Shown here piece after piece: positions 1 to 6,621 of a DNA stretch of 8,157 bases (the first letter of the stretch is position 1; each line of letters starts with the position of its first letter). Position numbers and translations under genes: made by a program. This DNA is from Phycisphaerae bacterium. GTDB lineage: Bacteria > Planctomycetota > Phycisphaerae > Tepidisphaerales > Tepidisphaeraceae. The notes beneath the pieces were generated by a model. That model made no database searches. It was not told the origin of the DNA and saw nothing but the letters and a program-made list of their open reading frames with translations. Location of the stretch: the NCBI GenBank assembly GCA_030448225.1, contig JAUJNJ010000026.1, forward strand, positions 45,225-53,381, written 5' to 3'.

Positions 1-1
1 C

Positions 2-2332
2 GACGGCACGGTCGGCACGATCAGCGGCCTGACGCTCATCAACGCCGACACCGACGAGGAAATCGAGACGCTGACCAGCGGCGACACGATCGACCTCGGC
101 AACGTCGACGCCGATAGCCTCAGCGTCGTCGCCGACGTCGACGGCACCGTGGGCAGCGTGCGGTTTGACCTCAACGGCACGCAGGTGACCGAGAACCAGG
201 CCCCCTACTCGCTGTTCGGCGACGAGGACGGCGACTTCCTCGCCGGCACGCTCCCGACCGGCCAGCAGAACACGCTGACCGTCACGCCCTTCTCCGAAGA
301 AGACGGCGGCGGTACCGCCGGCACGCCCACCACGGTGACCTTCACCCTCAACGAGGGCGATGGTGACGGGGACGGCGACGGCGACGGTGACGGCGACGGC
401 ACGGTCGGCACCGTGACGACGGTCACGGTCACCAACGCGGAGACCGACGAGTCCCTCGGCACCCTGACCGACGACGGCACGCTCGACCTCGGCGACCTCG
501 GGGACGATGACGAGATCACGTTCACCGCCGCGTCCACCGGGGACATCGGCAGCGTGCGGTTCACGCTCGACGGCCAGACCACGATCGAGAACACGGCACC
601 GTACGACCTGACGGTCGCGACCTTGGACGAAGGCGAGCACACGCTCGTCATCACGCCCTACTCCGAGGCGGACGGTGCCGGGACCGCCGGCACGGCGCAG
701 ACCATCACGTTCACCGTCACCAGCGGCACGCCCGGCGACGGCGACGGCGACGTCGGTACCGTGACGACCATCACGGTCACCAACGCGGAGACCGACGAGT
801 CCCTCGGCACCCTGACCGATGACGGCACGCTCGACCTCGGCGACCTCGGGGACGATGACGAGATCACGTTCACCGCCGCGTCCACCGGGGACATCGGCAG
901 CGTGCGGTTCACGCTCGACGGCCAGACCACGATCGAGAACACGGCACCGTACGACCTGACGGTCGCGACCTTGGACGAAGGCGAGCACACGCTCGTCATC
1001 ACGCCCTACTCCGAGGCGGACGGTGCCGGGACCGCCGGCACGGCGCAGACCATCACGTTCACCGTCACCAGCGGCACGCCGGGCGACGGCGACGTCGGCA
1101 CGGTCGCGGGCGTCACGGTCCGCAACGCGGGCGGCGAGACCGTCCCGGTGACCGACGGGGGCACCGTCGACCTCAGCCAGTTCGAGGCTGGCGAGGAACT
1201 TCTGTTCGCCGCCCGGACCGATGGCGACGTCGGCAGCGTGCGGTTCACGCTCGACGGCCAGACCACGATCGAGAACCAGGCGCCCTACGAGTTCGCCGTC
1301 GGCACATTGGCCGCGGGCGAGCACACGCTCGTCGTCACGCCCTACTCCGAGGCGGACGGCGCCGGGACCGCCGGCACGGCGCAGACCATCACGTTCACCA
1401 CGACGGGCGCGCCCGGCGACGGCGATGGCGACGGCGGCGGGACCGATACCGAGCCCAGCATCACGAGCCTGGCCGTGGTGAACCAGACGAGCGGCCAGCA
1501 GCTCGCCACGCTCACCAACGGCGCGACGATCGACCTGTCGCAGGCCGGTGATGGCCCGATCGTGGTCCGGGCCAACTCGGCCGGCGTGGTCGGCAGCGTT
1601 GTGTTCAGCCTCGACGGCCAGGCCCAGCCGTCGGAGGACCAGGCGCCCTACGAGGTGGATATCACCGCGCTCCAGCCCGGCTCGCACACGCTGACCGTCA
1701 CGCCCTACTCCCAGGCCGGCGCCGGCGGCACCGCTGGCACGCCGCAGACGATCACGTTCACCACGACCGGCCCCGCGCCGGGCGGGGGGACCGGTGGCGG
1801 CGACGGCGGCGGTGGCGAGGGCGGCGGCGACGGCGGCGGCGACGGCGGCGGCGATGGCGGTGGCGACGGCGGTGGTGACGGCGACGGTGGCGGCACCGAC
1901 GGCGGCACGATCGGCGGGTTCGCGCTCGTCGACGCCGAGTCCGACACCGACCTGACGCAGATCAGCGACGGCGCGGTCATCAGCCTCGCCGGCCAGGATC
2001 CCAACGCCGTCAACATCCGGGCGCTGTCGAGCGCGGAGGTGCAGTCCGTGCGGTTCGAGCTCAACGGTACCCAGTCGTTCGACGACGACGCCCCGACCTT
2101 CGCGGTCTTCGGCGACGACAACGGCGACTTCGCCGCCGGCACGCTGACCAACGGCGAGTACGAGCTGACCGCCACGCCCTACGCCAACCCCGACGGGGCC
2201 GACGGCGCGGGCACCCCGTTCCAGGTGACGTTCACGATCACCGGCGTAATGGCGGCCCCCGGCCTGCCGGGCGGCCCCGGCGGCCCCGGCGATCCGAACA
2301 CCGGCGGCGGCACCCTGGGCACCGTCGGCTGA
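2..2332 (+). CDS. Ig-like repeat surface/secreted protein (5' end outside window)
   Basis: The frame is open from the left edge (base 2) to the TGA at 2330-2332, giving about 776 residues. The start and any signal peptide lie outside the window. Six homologous units of about 110 residues begin near 20, 413, 761, 1103, 1460 and 1910. Each carries a VRF-LDG motif, EN-APY, a GEHTL-TP-YS stretch and GTAGT before a TITFT-like strand, a beta-sandwich pattern typical of bacterial Ig-like domains in large extracellular proteins. Units are joined by (GD)n or (GGGD)n linkers that could bind calcium. The C-terminus is Gly/Pro-rich and collagen-like (PGLPGGPGGPGDPN). No enzyme motif, transmembrane anchor, LPXTG or PEP-CTERM is visible, so it may be secreted or held by its missing N-terminus. 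A cell-surface, adhesive or structural role is inferred. The frame is uninterrupted, unlike every gene to the right. Confidence 0.85.
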   Translation, partial: DGTVGTISGLTLINADTDEEIETLTSGDTIDLGNVDADSLSVVADVDGTVGSVRFDLNGTQVTENQAPYSLFGDEDGDFLAGTLPTGQQNTLTVTPFSEEDGGGTAGTPTTVTFTLNEGDGDGDGDGDGDGDGTVGTVTTVTVTNAETDESLGTLTDDGTLDLGDLGDDDEITFTAASTGDIGSVRFTLDGQTTIENTAPYDLTVATLDEGEHTLVITPYSEADGAGTAGTAQTITFTVTSGTPGDGDGDVGTVTTITVTNAETDESLGTLTDDGTLDLGDLGDDDEITFTAASTGDIGSVRFTLDGQTTIENTAPYDLTVATLDEGEHTLVITPYSEADGAGTAGTAQTITFTVTSGTPGDGDVGTVAGVTVRNAGGETVPVTDGGTVDLSQFEAGEELLFAARTDGDVGSVRFTLDGQTTIENQAPYEFAVGTLAAGEHTLVVTPYSEADGAGTAGTAQTITFTTTGAPGDGDGDGGGTDTEPSITSLAVVNQTSGQQLATLTNGATIDLSQAGDGPIVVRANSAGVVGSVVFSLDGQAQPSEDQAPYEVDITALQPGSHTLTVTPYSQAGAGGTAGTPQTITFTTTGPAPGGGTGGGDGGGGEGGGDGGGDGGGDGGGDGGGDGDGGGTDGGTIGGFALVDAESDTDLTQISDGAVISLAGQDPNAVNIRALSSAEVQSVRFELNGTQSFDDDAPTFAVFGDDNGDFAAGTLTNGEYELTATPYANPDGADGAGTPFQVTFTITGVMAAPGLPGGPGGPGDPNTGGGTLGTVG
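356..400 (+). repeat. (Gly-Asp)n hexanucleotide linker
   Basis: Fifteen codons alternate Gly and Asp, built on a GGC-GAC hexamer with scattered GGT, GGG and GAT variants. It joins the first and second Ig-like units. Shorter versions of the same linker occur after the next units (near 733-757, 1082-1093 and 1417-1440). Length changes by whole hexamers would keep the frame. The Asp spacing resembles acidic calcium-binding loops, which is only an inference. Confidence 0.75.
413..1088 (+). repeat. Near-identical 348-bp tandem duplication of one Ig-like unit
   Basis: The unit from 413 and the unit from 761 match base for base at an offset of 348 bp (116 codons) over about 325 bases. I see only a few differences, for example ACGGTC versus ACCATC just after the start, GACGAC versus GATGAC, and CCC versus CCG near the end. 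The other four units are recognisable only at protein level. This points to a recent duplication or gene conversion within the array, and the offset is a multiple of three, so the frame is kept. Confidence 0.9.
1781..1906 (+). repeat. (Gly-Gly-Gly-Asp)n linker
   Basis: A 42-codon low-complexity stretch is dominated by GGGD quartets (12-bp period, GGC/GGT-GGC-GGC-GAC) with one Glu substitution and GTGG/GTDGG ends. It separates the fifth and sixth Ig-like units and is far longer than the inner linkers. On the complementary strand it produces a long spurious Pro/Ser-rich ORF. Confidence 0.75.
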
Positions 2333-2381
2333 TCGGCCGGCAACCGTCCCGCACAATGCGGAGACGATCTCCTTCTCAAGC

Positions 2382-2417
2382 GAGCGGGCCGTCGGACACC
2401 AGTCCGGCGGCCCGCTC
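2382..2417 (+). terminator. Strong hairpin after the repeat protein
   Basis: Arms 2382-2397 and 2402-2417 pair over 16 bp (one G-T wobble) around the 4-base loop ACCA, 50 bases after the stop codon. No T-tract follows (CGTCTATTG). It therefore fits a GC-rich hairpin terminator or mRNA 3'-end stabiliser rather than a canonical intrinsic terminator. Confidence 0.7.
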
Positions 2418-2811
2418 CGTCTATTGCGCGCGCGGAACGTCCGCTCAATCGACTCGTGACCGGAGCACCACGGCGGCATCGGGCAGGCCTCTCATCGCCG
2501 TGGGAGCGTGCGCGGCGGTGTCGCCCGCGCCTCGGTCGATCGTGAATGCACTCCAACTTCACGCGTCGCGTCAGAAGCCGGTGAATCGTCATCTTGAGCA
2601 GCGACCGCTGCGACCCGGCCCGAGATGGGTCGTCGCTGTCGCTCCCCCGGAAGACGGTGCGTGCCATTCGAACGCTACACCTGAAGTTGACGTGCTCTAA
2701 ACGCGGCGAAGGATCTCCCGCAGGTGCTGGCAGAGAGTGAGCGAGGCGACGAGAACGGCGGCGGCGGCGGCGGCAGCGTTTTGAGCCGTGGTTCGGCCGG
2801 CGGGTTACCCG
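2418..2811. other. Gene-free spacer
   Basis: I find no convincing gene here on either strand. A long complementary-strand ORF (2817 to 2179) runs through the hairpin and into the end of the repeat gene, is Arg-rich and has no recognisable motif, so I treat it as a by-product of high GC. A short run of six GGC triplets lies at 2757-2774. No RNA gene was recognised. Confidence 0.5.
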
Positions 2812-2817
2812 TACCAT
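2812..2817 (+). promoter_or_regulatory. -10-like box TACCAT before the UPF0316 gene
   Basis: TACCAT ends six bases before the ATG at 2824, and no Shine-Dalgarno sequence is visible in between. If used, transcription would start at or next to the start codon, giving a leaderless message. No clear -35 box is seen. Similar boxes precede three other genes in this window. Confidence 0.35.
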
Positions 2818-2823
2818 CCGGCC

Positions 2824-3348
2824 ATGGTGATTTTGGGCGCGTTACTGATCTTCGGCCTCCGCATCGTCGACGTGTCGATCGGCACGCTCCGCACGCTTTA
2901 CATGGTCCGCGGCGACCGCCTGCGGGCGGTGCTGCTGGCGTTCTGCGAGTCGCTCATCTGGGTGCTGGCGATCTCGCGGATCATCAGCCAGGTGGGCGAG
3001 ACCGCGAACTTGCTCGCGTACGCCTGCGGGTTCGCGACCGGCACGTTCGTGGGGATCACGCTCGAGCGGTGGATCGCGTCGGGCTGGATCCTCGCCCGCG
3101 TCGTCGGCGGCGAGCACGACCTCGTCCCGCCGTCCGCGACGCCGGCTTCGGGGTGACGACCGTCCGCGGCGAGGGGCGGCTGCGAGCAGTGCATCCTGTT
3201 CATCGTCACGCTCCGCAAGCGCGGGCAGGAACTGCTCGACCTCGTCCGCGGCGTGGACCCCGACGCGTTCGTGACGATCGACTCGGTGCAGACCGCCATG
3301 GGCGGCTTCCTTCCCCAATCGATCGGCGCGGCCGGCGTCCGCAAGTGA
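2824..3348 (+). CDS. DUF5698/DUF2179 (UPF0316) membrane protein, frameshifted
   Basis: The start is ATG 2824 (MVILGALLIFGLRIVDVSIG). An upstream in-frame GTG at 2788 would add 12 residues before the first membrane segment and is less likely. The first 103 codons hold three hydrophobic segments (roughly residues 1-20, 38-56 and 62-82), as in the N-terminal membrane domain of this family. The reading then jumps near 3133 (RDAGFGVTTVRGEG) and back near 3180 (EQCILFIVTLRKRG ... DPDAFVTIDSVQTAMGGF), ending at TGA 3346-3348. That C-terminal part matches the cytosolic DUF2179 domain, including the GYGVT-like and final GGF-like motifs. The combined length of about 174 residues is normal for the family. 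The biochemical role of the family is not established. The two shifts are probably sequence errors because both domains are complete. Confidence 0.75.
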
Positions 3349-3758
3349 CCGTCGCCGTCGCCGCTGCTGCGGCCGCCGCCGCCGGACCGGCGCGCGGCGG
3401 CGCGCTGGCCGCGACCCGCTGTGGATCGGTCTCCATGTCGCGTCGTCGACGGCGCGCCGCAGAGGGCGGCCGGCCGCGGCGCTGCTCACCTGCGGCGGCG
3501 CCCGTTCACACGCCGCGGCGCCCGGTGGCGACGCGCGGCAGCTGCCGCTCTGTCGACGCGGCGGTCGGCCTGTGGCAGCCTGCCGACCGGTCGAACCCTC
3601 GCCGCTCGGTCGCGGCGCTGCTGACTCGTCGGGCGACGCAGACCTGCCGCGACGCCAGGCCCCATCGCGACACCCGGTGGCCGGCTCGATCGCCGCGTAC
3701 CTTCCTGCGAGGTTAGCCGTTGTCGCGCGGCGATGCTGACCTCCGCCGCGCGGCGCGG
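3349..3758. other. Gene-free, extremely GC-rich, hairpin-rich spacer
   Basis: No gene is recognised. The stretch is dominated by CG, GCC and GGC triplets, and its translations in all frames are Arg/Ala/Pro-rich without motifs. Two hairpins are clear: 3562-3569 with 3582-3589 (8 bp, 12-base loop), and 3724-3732 with 3744-3752 (9 bp, 11-base loop) just before the RidA promoter region. Neither is followed by a T-tract. The second may end upstream transcription or shape the RidA leader. Confidence 0.5.
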
Positions 3759-3764
3759 TACAGT
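3759..3764 (+). promoter_or_regulatory. -10-like box TACAGT before the RidA gene
   Basis: TACAGT (context GGTACAGTTC) lies 16 bases before the ATG at 3781, immediately after a GC-rich hairpin. A short GGAG at 3772-3775 could serve as a ribosome binding site in the resulting leader of roughly 10 bases. No convincing -35 box is seen. Confidence 0.35.
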
Positions 3765-3780
3765 TCGACCCGGAGCCTCG

Positions 3781-4243
3781 ATGACGACAGACCTCAAACA
3801 GCGGTTGGCCGACCTCGGCGCGAAACTCCCGGCGGTGGCCGGCCCGTTCGCCGCGTACGTGCCGGCCAAGCGGGTGGGGAACCTCGTCTACGTCGCCGGC
3901 ACGCTGCCGATGGAGAACGGCACGCTCATGGCCACCGGGCAGGTGCCGTCGCGCTGCGGCGTCGAGCGCGCCAAGGCCGCGGCGGCAGTGCGTCGTCAAC
4001 GCGCTGGCCGCGGTACAGGGATTGGGCGTGGAATTGGAGCACATCACCGGCGTCGTGCGCGTCGGCGTGTTCGTCAGCTCCGACGCCAGCTTCATCGAGC
4101 AGCCGAAGGTGGCCAACGGCGCCAGCGAACTCCTGCTCGAGCTCTTCGACGACGACGGCCGCCACGTCCGCACGGCCGTCGGCGTGAACACGCTGCCGCT
4201 CGACGCGGCGGTGGAGGTGGAGTTCGTGTTCCAGACCGCGTGA
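3781..4243 (+). CDS. RidA/YjgF/YER057c/UK114-family protein, one frameshift
   Basis: RidA-family proteins hydrolyse reactive enamine/imine intermediates to ketoacids and ammonia in the cytosol, although many subgroups are untested. From ATG 3781 the sequence reads LKQRLADLGAKLP, YVPAKRVGNLVYVAGTLPMENG and TGQVP, then shifts by +1 near 3985-3990 (an extra G in GGCGGCAG). It continues QCVVNALAAVQGLGVELEHI, VRVGVFVSSDASF, QPKVANGASELLLELF and VRTAVGVNTLPLDAAVEVEFVF to TGA 4241-4243. This arrangement of about 153 residues fits the longer RidA subgroup that starts ERLxxLGIxLP. The Arg of VRTAVGV occupies the position of the substrate carboxylate-binding Arg in canonical RidA. A +1 error explains the break, since both halves are complete and conserved. 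The substrate cannot be deduced. Confidence 0.85.
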
Positions 4244-4313
4244 CCCTGCTCCGCGTCGTCCTACTCGAGATGATCGGGAACCGGTCGGGTGGCGGTCGGG
4301 GAAGCGCTCTCTA

Positions 4314-4487
4314 CGAGCGGCGGCGGCTAAACGTGTGGCGCGAACCGCGGGTGACGGTCGACAATCGGTCGCGTGTCGTCGGGAGATTTTTCGCGCGAGG
4401 TGAAACAGGGTGCGCTCGGTCTGAAACGTCACACCGGACTCGCGGAAAGAACCAAGTCGAACTCAACGCCCGTTTAGCCGCCGCTCG
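4314..4487 (+). ncRNA. Candidate structured RNA or attenuator leader (long closing inverted repeat)
   Basis: The left arm 4314-4333 (CGAGCGGCGGCGGCTAAACG) is complementary to the right arm 4471-4487 (CGTTTAGCCGCCGCTCG), apart from one extra CGG triplet on the left. Inside are further pairings: 4394-4399 with 4439-4444 (CGCGAG/CTCGCG), continued by GTG 4400-4402 with CAC 4430-4432 across an asymmetric bulge, and an alternative GTGACG 4351-4356 with CGTCAC 4428-4433. The right arm overlaps the 5' stem of the terminator at 4480-4505, so the two folds are mutually exclusive. I do not recognise a known riboswitch or RNA family. It may be a regulator of the downstream acetyltransferase gene, a free small RNA, or chance pairing in GC-rich DNA. 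Confidence 0.35.
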
Positions 4488-4505
4488 AAGAGCGGCCTTT
4501 TCTTG
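4480..4505 (+). terminator. Intrinsic terminator between the RidA and argA-like genes
   Basis: GCCGCTC (4480-4486) and GAGCGGC (4490-4496) form a perfect 7-bp stem with a GAA loop, followed by CTTTTCTTG. This is the only canonical stem plus T-rich tail in the window. It lies about 240 bases after the RidA stop and about 100 bases before the acetyltransferase start. It could end the RidA transcript, a small RNA, or act as an attenuator. Confidence 0.75.
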
Positions 4506-4590
4506 CCCCCGCGTCCTGCCACCGCGCCCGAGGTGCACCGGCACGCGGGATTCCCGCCGAACGCGCGCCTCATCCCGCGCGTCGATGTGC

Positions 4591-4596
4591 TATCAT
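4591..4596 (+). promoter_or_regulatory. -10-like box TATCAT before the argA-like gene
   Basis: TGCTATCATTCC places a TATCAT box ten bases before ATG 4607, with no Shine-Dalgarno sequence after it. The expected transcription start would leave a leader of only a few bases or none. If this promoter is the main one, the upstream 4314-4505 element would not lie on the acetyltransferase mRNA. Confidence 0.4.
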
Positions 4597-4606
4597 TCCC
4601 ACCACG

Positions 4607-5158
4607 ATGATTCGGCCGGCCACGATCCACGACGTCCCCCGCATCCAGGCGATCATCAACAGCCACGCGGAGTTGGGGAAGATGCTCTTCAAGAGCCTCG
4701 CGCAACTGTTCGAGGACATCCGCGACTTCGGCGTCTACGAGGACCGCGGCCCGGACGGGTGCCGGCCCGGCGTCGTCACCGGGTGCGTCGCTGACGATCA
4801 TCTGGGGCGACCTCGCCGAGATCCGCTCGCTCGCGGTCGACGAGTCGTGCCGCGGCCGGGGATCGGCAGGCAGCTCGTGAACTGGTGCGTCGACGAGGCC
4901 CGCCGGCTCCAGATCCGCCGGCTGTTCGCGCGACGTACGAGGACACGTTCTTCCGCAAGCTGAACTTCGAGACGGTCGACAAGGACACGCTGCCGCTGAA
5001 GGTCTGGAGCGACTGCGTCCGCTGCCCCAAGCCGCGACGGCTGCGACGAGATCGCCGTCGTCCGCACGCTAACCGAGGTCCCGGAGTTCACCTCCGCCGC
5101 CGCCCCGCCGACGCCGCGCGGGGTGAGCATCCCCGTGCTGCAGCATCTCGGTGAGTGA
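4607..5158 (+). CDS. argA: ArgA-type GNAT N-acetyltransferase (probable N-acetylglutamate synthase), frameshifted
   Basis: The short stand-alone ArgA-like acetyltransferases transfer acetyl from acetyl-CoA to glutamate, the first step of arginine synthesis. ATG 4607 opens with MIRPATIHDVPRIQAIINSHAELGKMLFKSLAQLFEDIRDF, the characteristic N-terminus. The reading then moves between frames: near 4790 (a GC pair apparently lost before CTGACG), near 4861 (a G lost in a G-run), near 4929 (a T lost in GCGCTGACG) and near 5032 (one extra C). The rebuilt protein has IIWGDLAEIRSLAVDE, the acetyl-CoA loop RGRGIG (about 4851-4866), LTYEDTFFRKLNFETVDKD, LPLKVWSDCVRCPK and GCDEIAVV, ending at TGA 5156-5158. 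About 184 residues is slightly longer than usual because of a Pro/Ala-rich tail. The Cys pattern near the end is normal for the family. N-acetylglutamate synthase activity is likely but inferred. Confidence 0.8.
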
Positions 5159-5159
5159 C

Positions 5160-5306
5160 ATGGCAAAACAGAAGAAGAAGGAATCCTCGGGGCTGCTCTC
5201 GCTCACGATCCCGCAGCGGATAGAACTCGGAAGGTGCTTGGGACAGCAATTGCGGCGGAAGACGACTCGCGTGCCGGCCAACGAGCGGCGGCTGATCAAC
5301 GAATGA
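5160..5306 (+). CDS. Small basic hypothetical protein (48 aa)
   Basis: ATG 5160 starts one base after the TGA of the argA-like gene (TGA-C-ATG) and runs to TGA 5304-5306. The product starts MAKQKKKESSGLLSLTIPQR, is Lys/Arg-rich, and has no signal peptide or membrane segment. I do not recognise a family. The one-base gap suggests translational coupling to the acetyltransferase, which is the main reason to believe in it. Frameshift errors are frequent around here, so its true end could lie further downstream. Confidence 0.4.
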   Translation: MAKQKKKESSGLLSLTIPQRIELGRCLGQQLRRKTTRVPANERRLINE

Positions 5307-5475
5307 TCTGCGCGCCGAGCATTCGGTAGCCATCCCATGGCGGGACGGAAGGCCAAACTGCTCGAAGATCTCACCCCGCCCGTCGAGGGCGGGCCATCGT
5401 CAAACGCCGCAATTGGTCATCCGCCGAAGGCGAGACGCTGCCGATCAGGCGTGGAGGATTGACGGCGGGATCCGC
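5307..5475. other. Short spacer before prfB
   Basis: This holds a 41-codon ORF (ATG 5337 to TGA 5460-5462) without recognisable features, and a hairpin formed by CCCGCCC 5375-5381 with GGGCGGG 5387-5393 (5-base loop, no T-tract), which may be a terminator for the argA-like transcript. Confidence 0.35.
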
Positions 5476-5481
5476 TACAGT
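5476..5481 (+). promoter_or_regulatory. -10-like box TACAGT and SD before prfB
   Basis: GCTACAGT (5474-5481) gives a -10-like TACAGT 27 bases before ATG 5509. AAGGA at 5493-5497, 11 bases before the ATG, is a reasonable Shine-Dalgarno sequence. TTGACG at 5459-5464 resembles a -35 box but stands only 11 bases away, too close for standard spacing. Confidence 0.35.
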
Positions 5482-5508
5482 CGGCTCGTCGCAAGGACCG
5501 AGACAAAC

Positions 5509-6621
5509 ATGATCCACGAAAACCTGGCGCAGTCGATCGAAGACCTCTCATCCCGGATCATCGCGATCCGGGACTCTCTTTGACCTCCCCACAAAACAAC
5601 GACGCAAGGCCGAATTAGAAGCGAAGATGGGCGAGCCCGGCTTCTGGGACAACCAGGAGGCGGCCAAGGGGATCGTCGGCGAGATGAAGGCCATCAAGGC
5701 CACGATCGAGCCGGTCAAGCGCGTTGCTGCGCGGGCTCGACGACGTCCGCGCGCTGCAGCAACTCGGCACCGAGGCCGGCGACGCCGACACGCTCGCCGA
5801 GGCCGACACGATCCTGAGCGACCTCGAAAAGCAGTACGCCAAGGTCGAACTCGTCGCCCTGCTCGACGGCGACAACGACGCGCAACTGCTTCTTCACCAT
5901 CCAGGCCGGCGCCGGCGGCACCGAGGCCCAGGACTGGGCCGAGATGCTGCTGCGGCATGTACCTCTACTTCTTCGAGAACCGCGGCTGGGACGTCAGCGA
6001 GATCGACCGCCAGTACGGCGAGCAGGCCGGCATCAAGACCGTCACGCTCCACGTGAAGGGCCCCTACGCCTTCGGCTACCTCCGCGCCGAGGCGGGCGTG
6101 CACCGCCTCGTGCGGCCGAGCCCGTTCAACTCGCAGGGCAAGCGGCAGACGAGCTTCGCGGGCGTGAACGTCGTCCCCGAGTTCGACGAGGTCGCCGACA
6201 GCGCTGCATCCCCGAGGGCGACCTCGACTTCATGGCCTTCGTCCGCGCTGGCCCCGGCGGGCAGAACGTGAACAAGGTCGCCTCGGCCGTCCGCATCACG
6301 CATAAGCCGACCGGCATCACCGTCACCTGCTCGGTGGAGCGCAGCCAGCAGCAGAACAAGCGCCGGCGATGGCGATCCTCCAGAGCAAGCTCGAGGCCCT
6401 CGAACAGGCGAAGGCGACGAGGAACTTCGCGTGCCGTCGTCGGCGACCCCAAGGCCGTCAGCTTCGGCAGCCAGATCCGCAGTTACGTCCTGGACGACCG
6501 CCGGGTGAAGGACGTGCGCACGGGCGTCGAGACGAGCAATGTGGAAAGCGTGCTCGACCGCGGCGAACTCGACCCGTTCATCGACGCCGAGCTTCGGCGC
6601 CGAAAGCAGGTGGCAAAGTAG
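5509..6621 (+). CDS. prfB: Peptide chain release factor 2, with programmed frameshift plus extra indels
   Basis: RF2 recognises UGA and UAA stop codons and triggers peptide release on the ribosome. ATG 5509 gives 24 codons ending RDSL, then in-frame TGA 5581-5583. A +1 shift at CTT-TGA-C continues [24 protein letters not shown]. Further breaks, not expected in any prfB, occur near 5714 (extra T), 5883 (+1), 5955 (+1), 6205, 6366 (G lost), 6413 and 6432. The pieces give [42 protein letters not shown], the RF2 stop-recognition SPF (6119-6127), [19 protein letters not shown] with the catalytic GGQ (6256-6264), and [18 protein letters not shown], ending at TAG 6619-6621. About 370 residues matches the family. 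All functional motifs are intact, so apart from 5581 the breaks look like sequence errors in an essential gene. Confidence 0.93.
5569..5584 (+). promoter_or_regulatory. prfB: prfB programmed +1 frameshift site
   Basis: CGG-GAC-TCT-CTT-TGA-C sits codon for codon where E. coli prfB has AGG-GGG-TAU-CTT-TGA-C: a purine-rich SD-like hexamer, one spacer codon, the slippery CTT, then the UGA stop. In the known mechanism, low RF2 allows slippage past UGA, so RF2 controls its own synthesis. The codon after the shift (GAC) resumes the conserved coiled region. The SD-like element is weaker here than in E. coli. Confidence 0.9.

Noticed and set aside
205..2175. Long complementary-strand ORFs opposite the repeat gene
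   Set aside because: They are Ser/Pro repeats mirroring the GD and GGGD codons, and duplicate where the Ig-like units duplicate; they are shadows.
2661..2680. ATTCGAACG, resembling a tRNA T-loop
   Set aside because: Flanking bases do not form a T stem, and no anticodon or acceptor arms can be found on either strand.
2179..2817. 212-codon complementary-strand ORF
   Set aside because: It crosses the 3' end of the repeat gene and its terminator hairpin, is Arg-rich and shows no domain or start signal.
5337..5462. 41-codon ORF before prfB
   Set aside because: No family, no coupling to a neighbour, and it contains a terminator-like hairpin; not listed as a gene.
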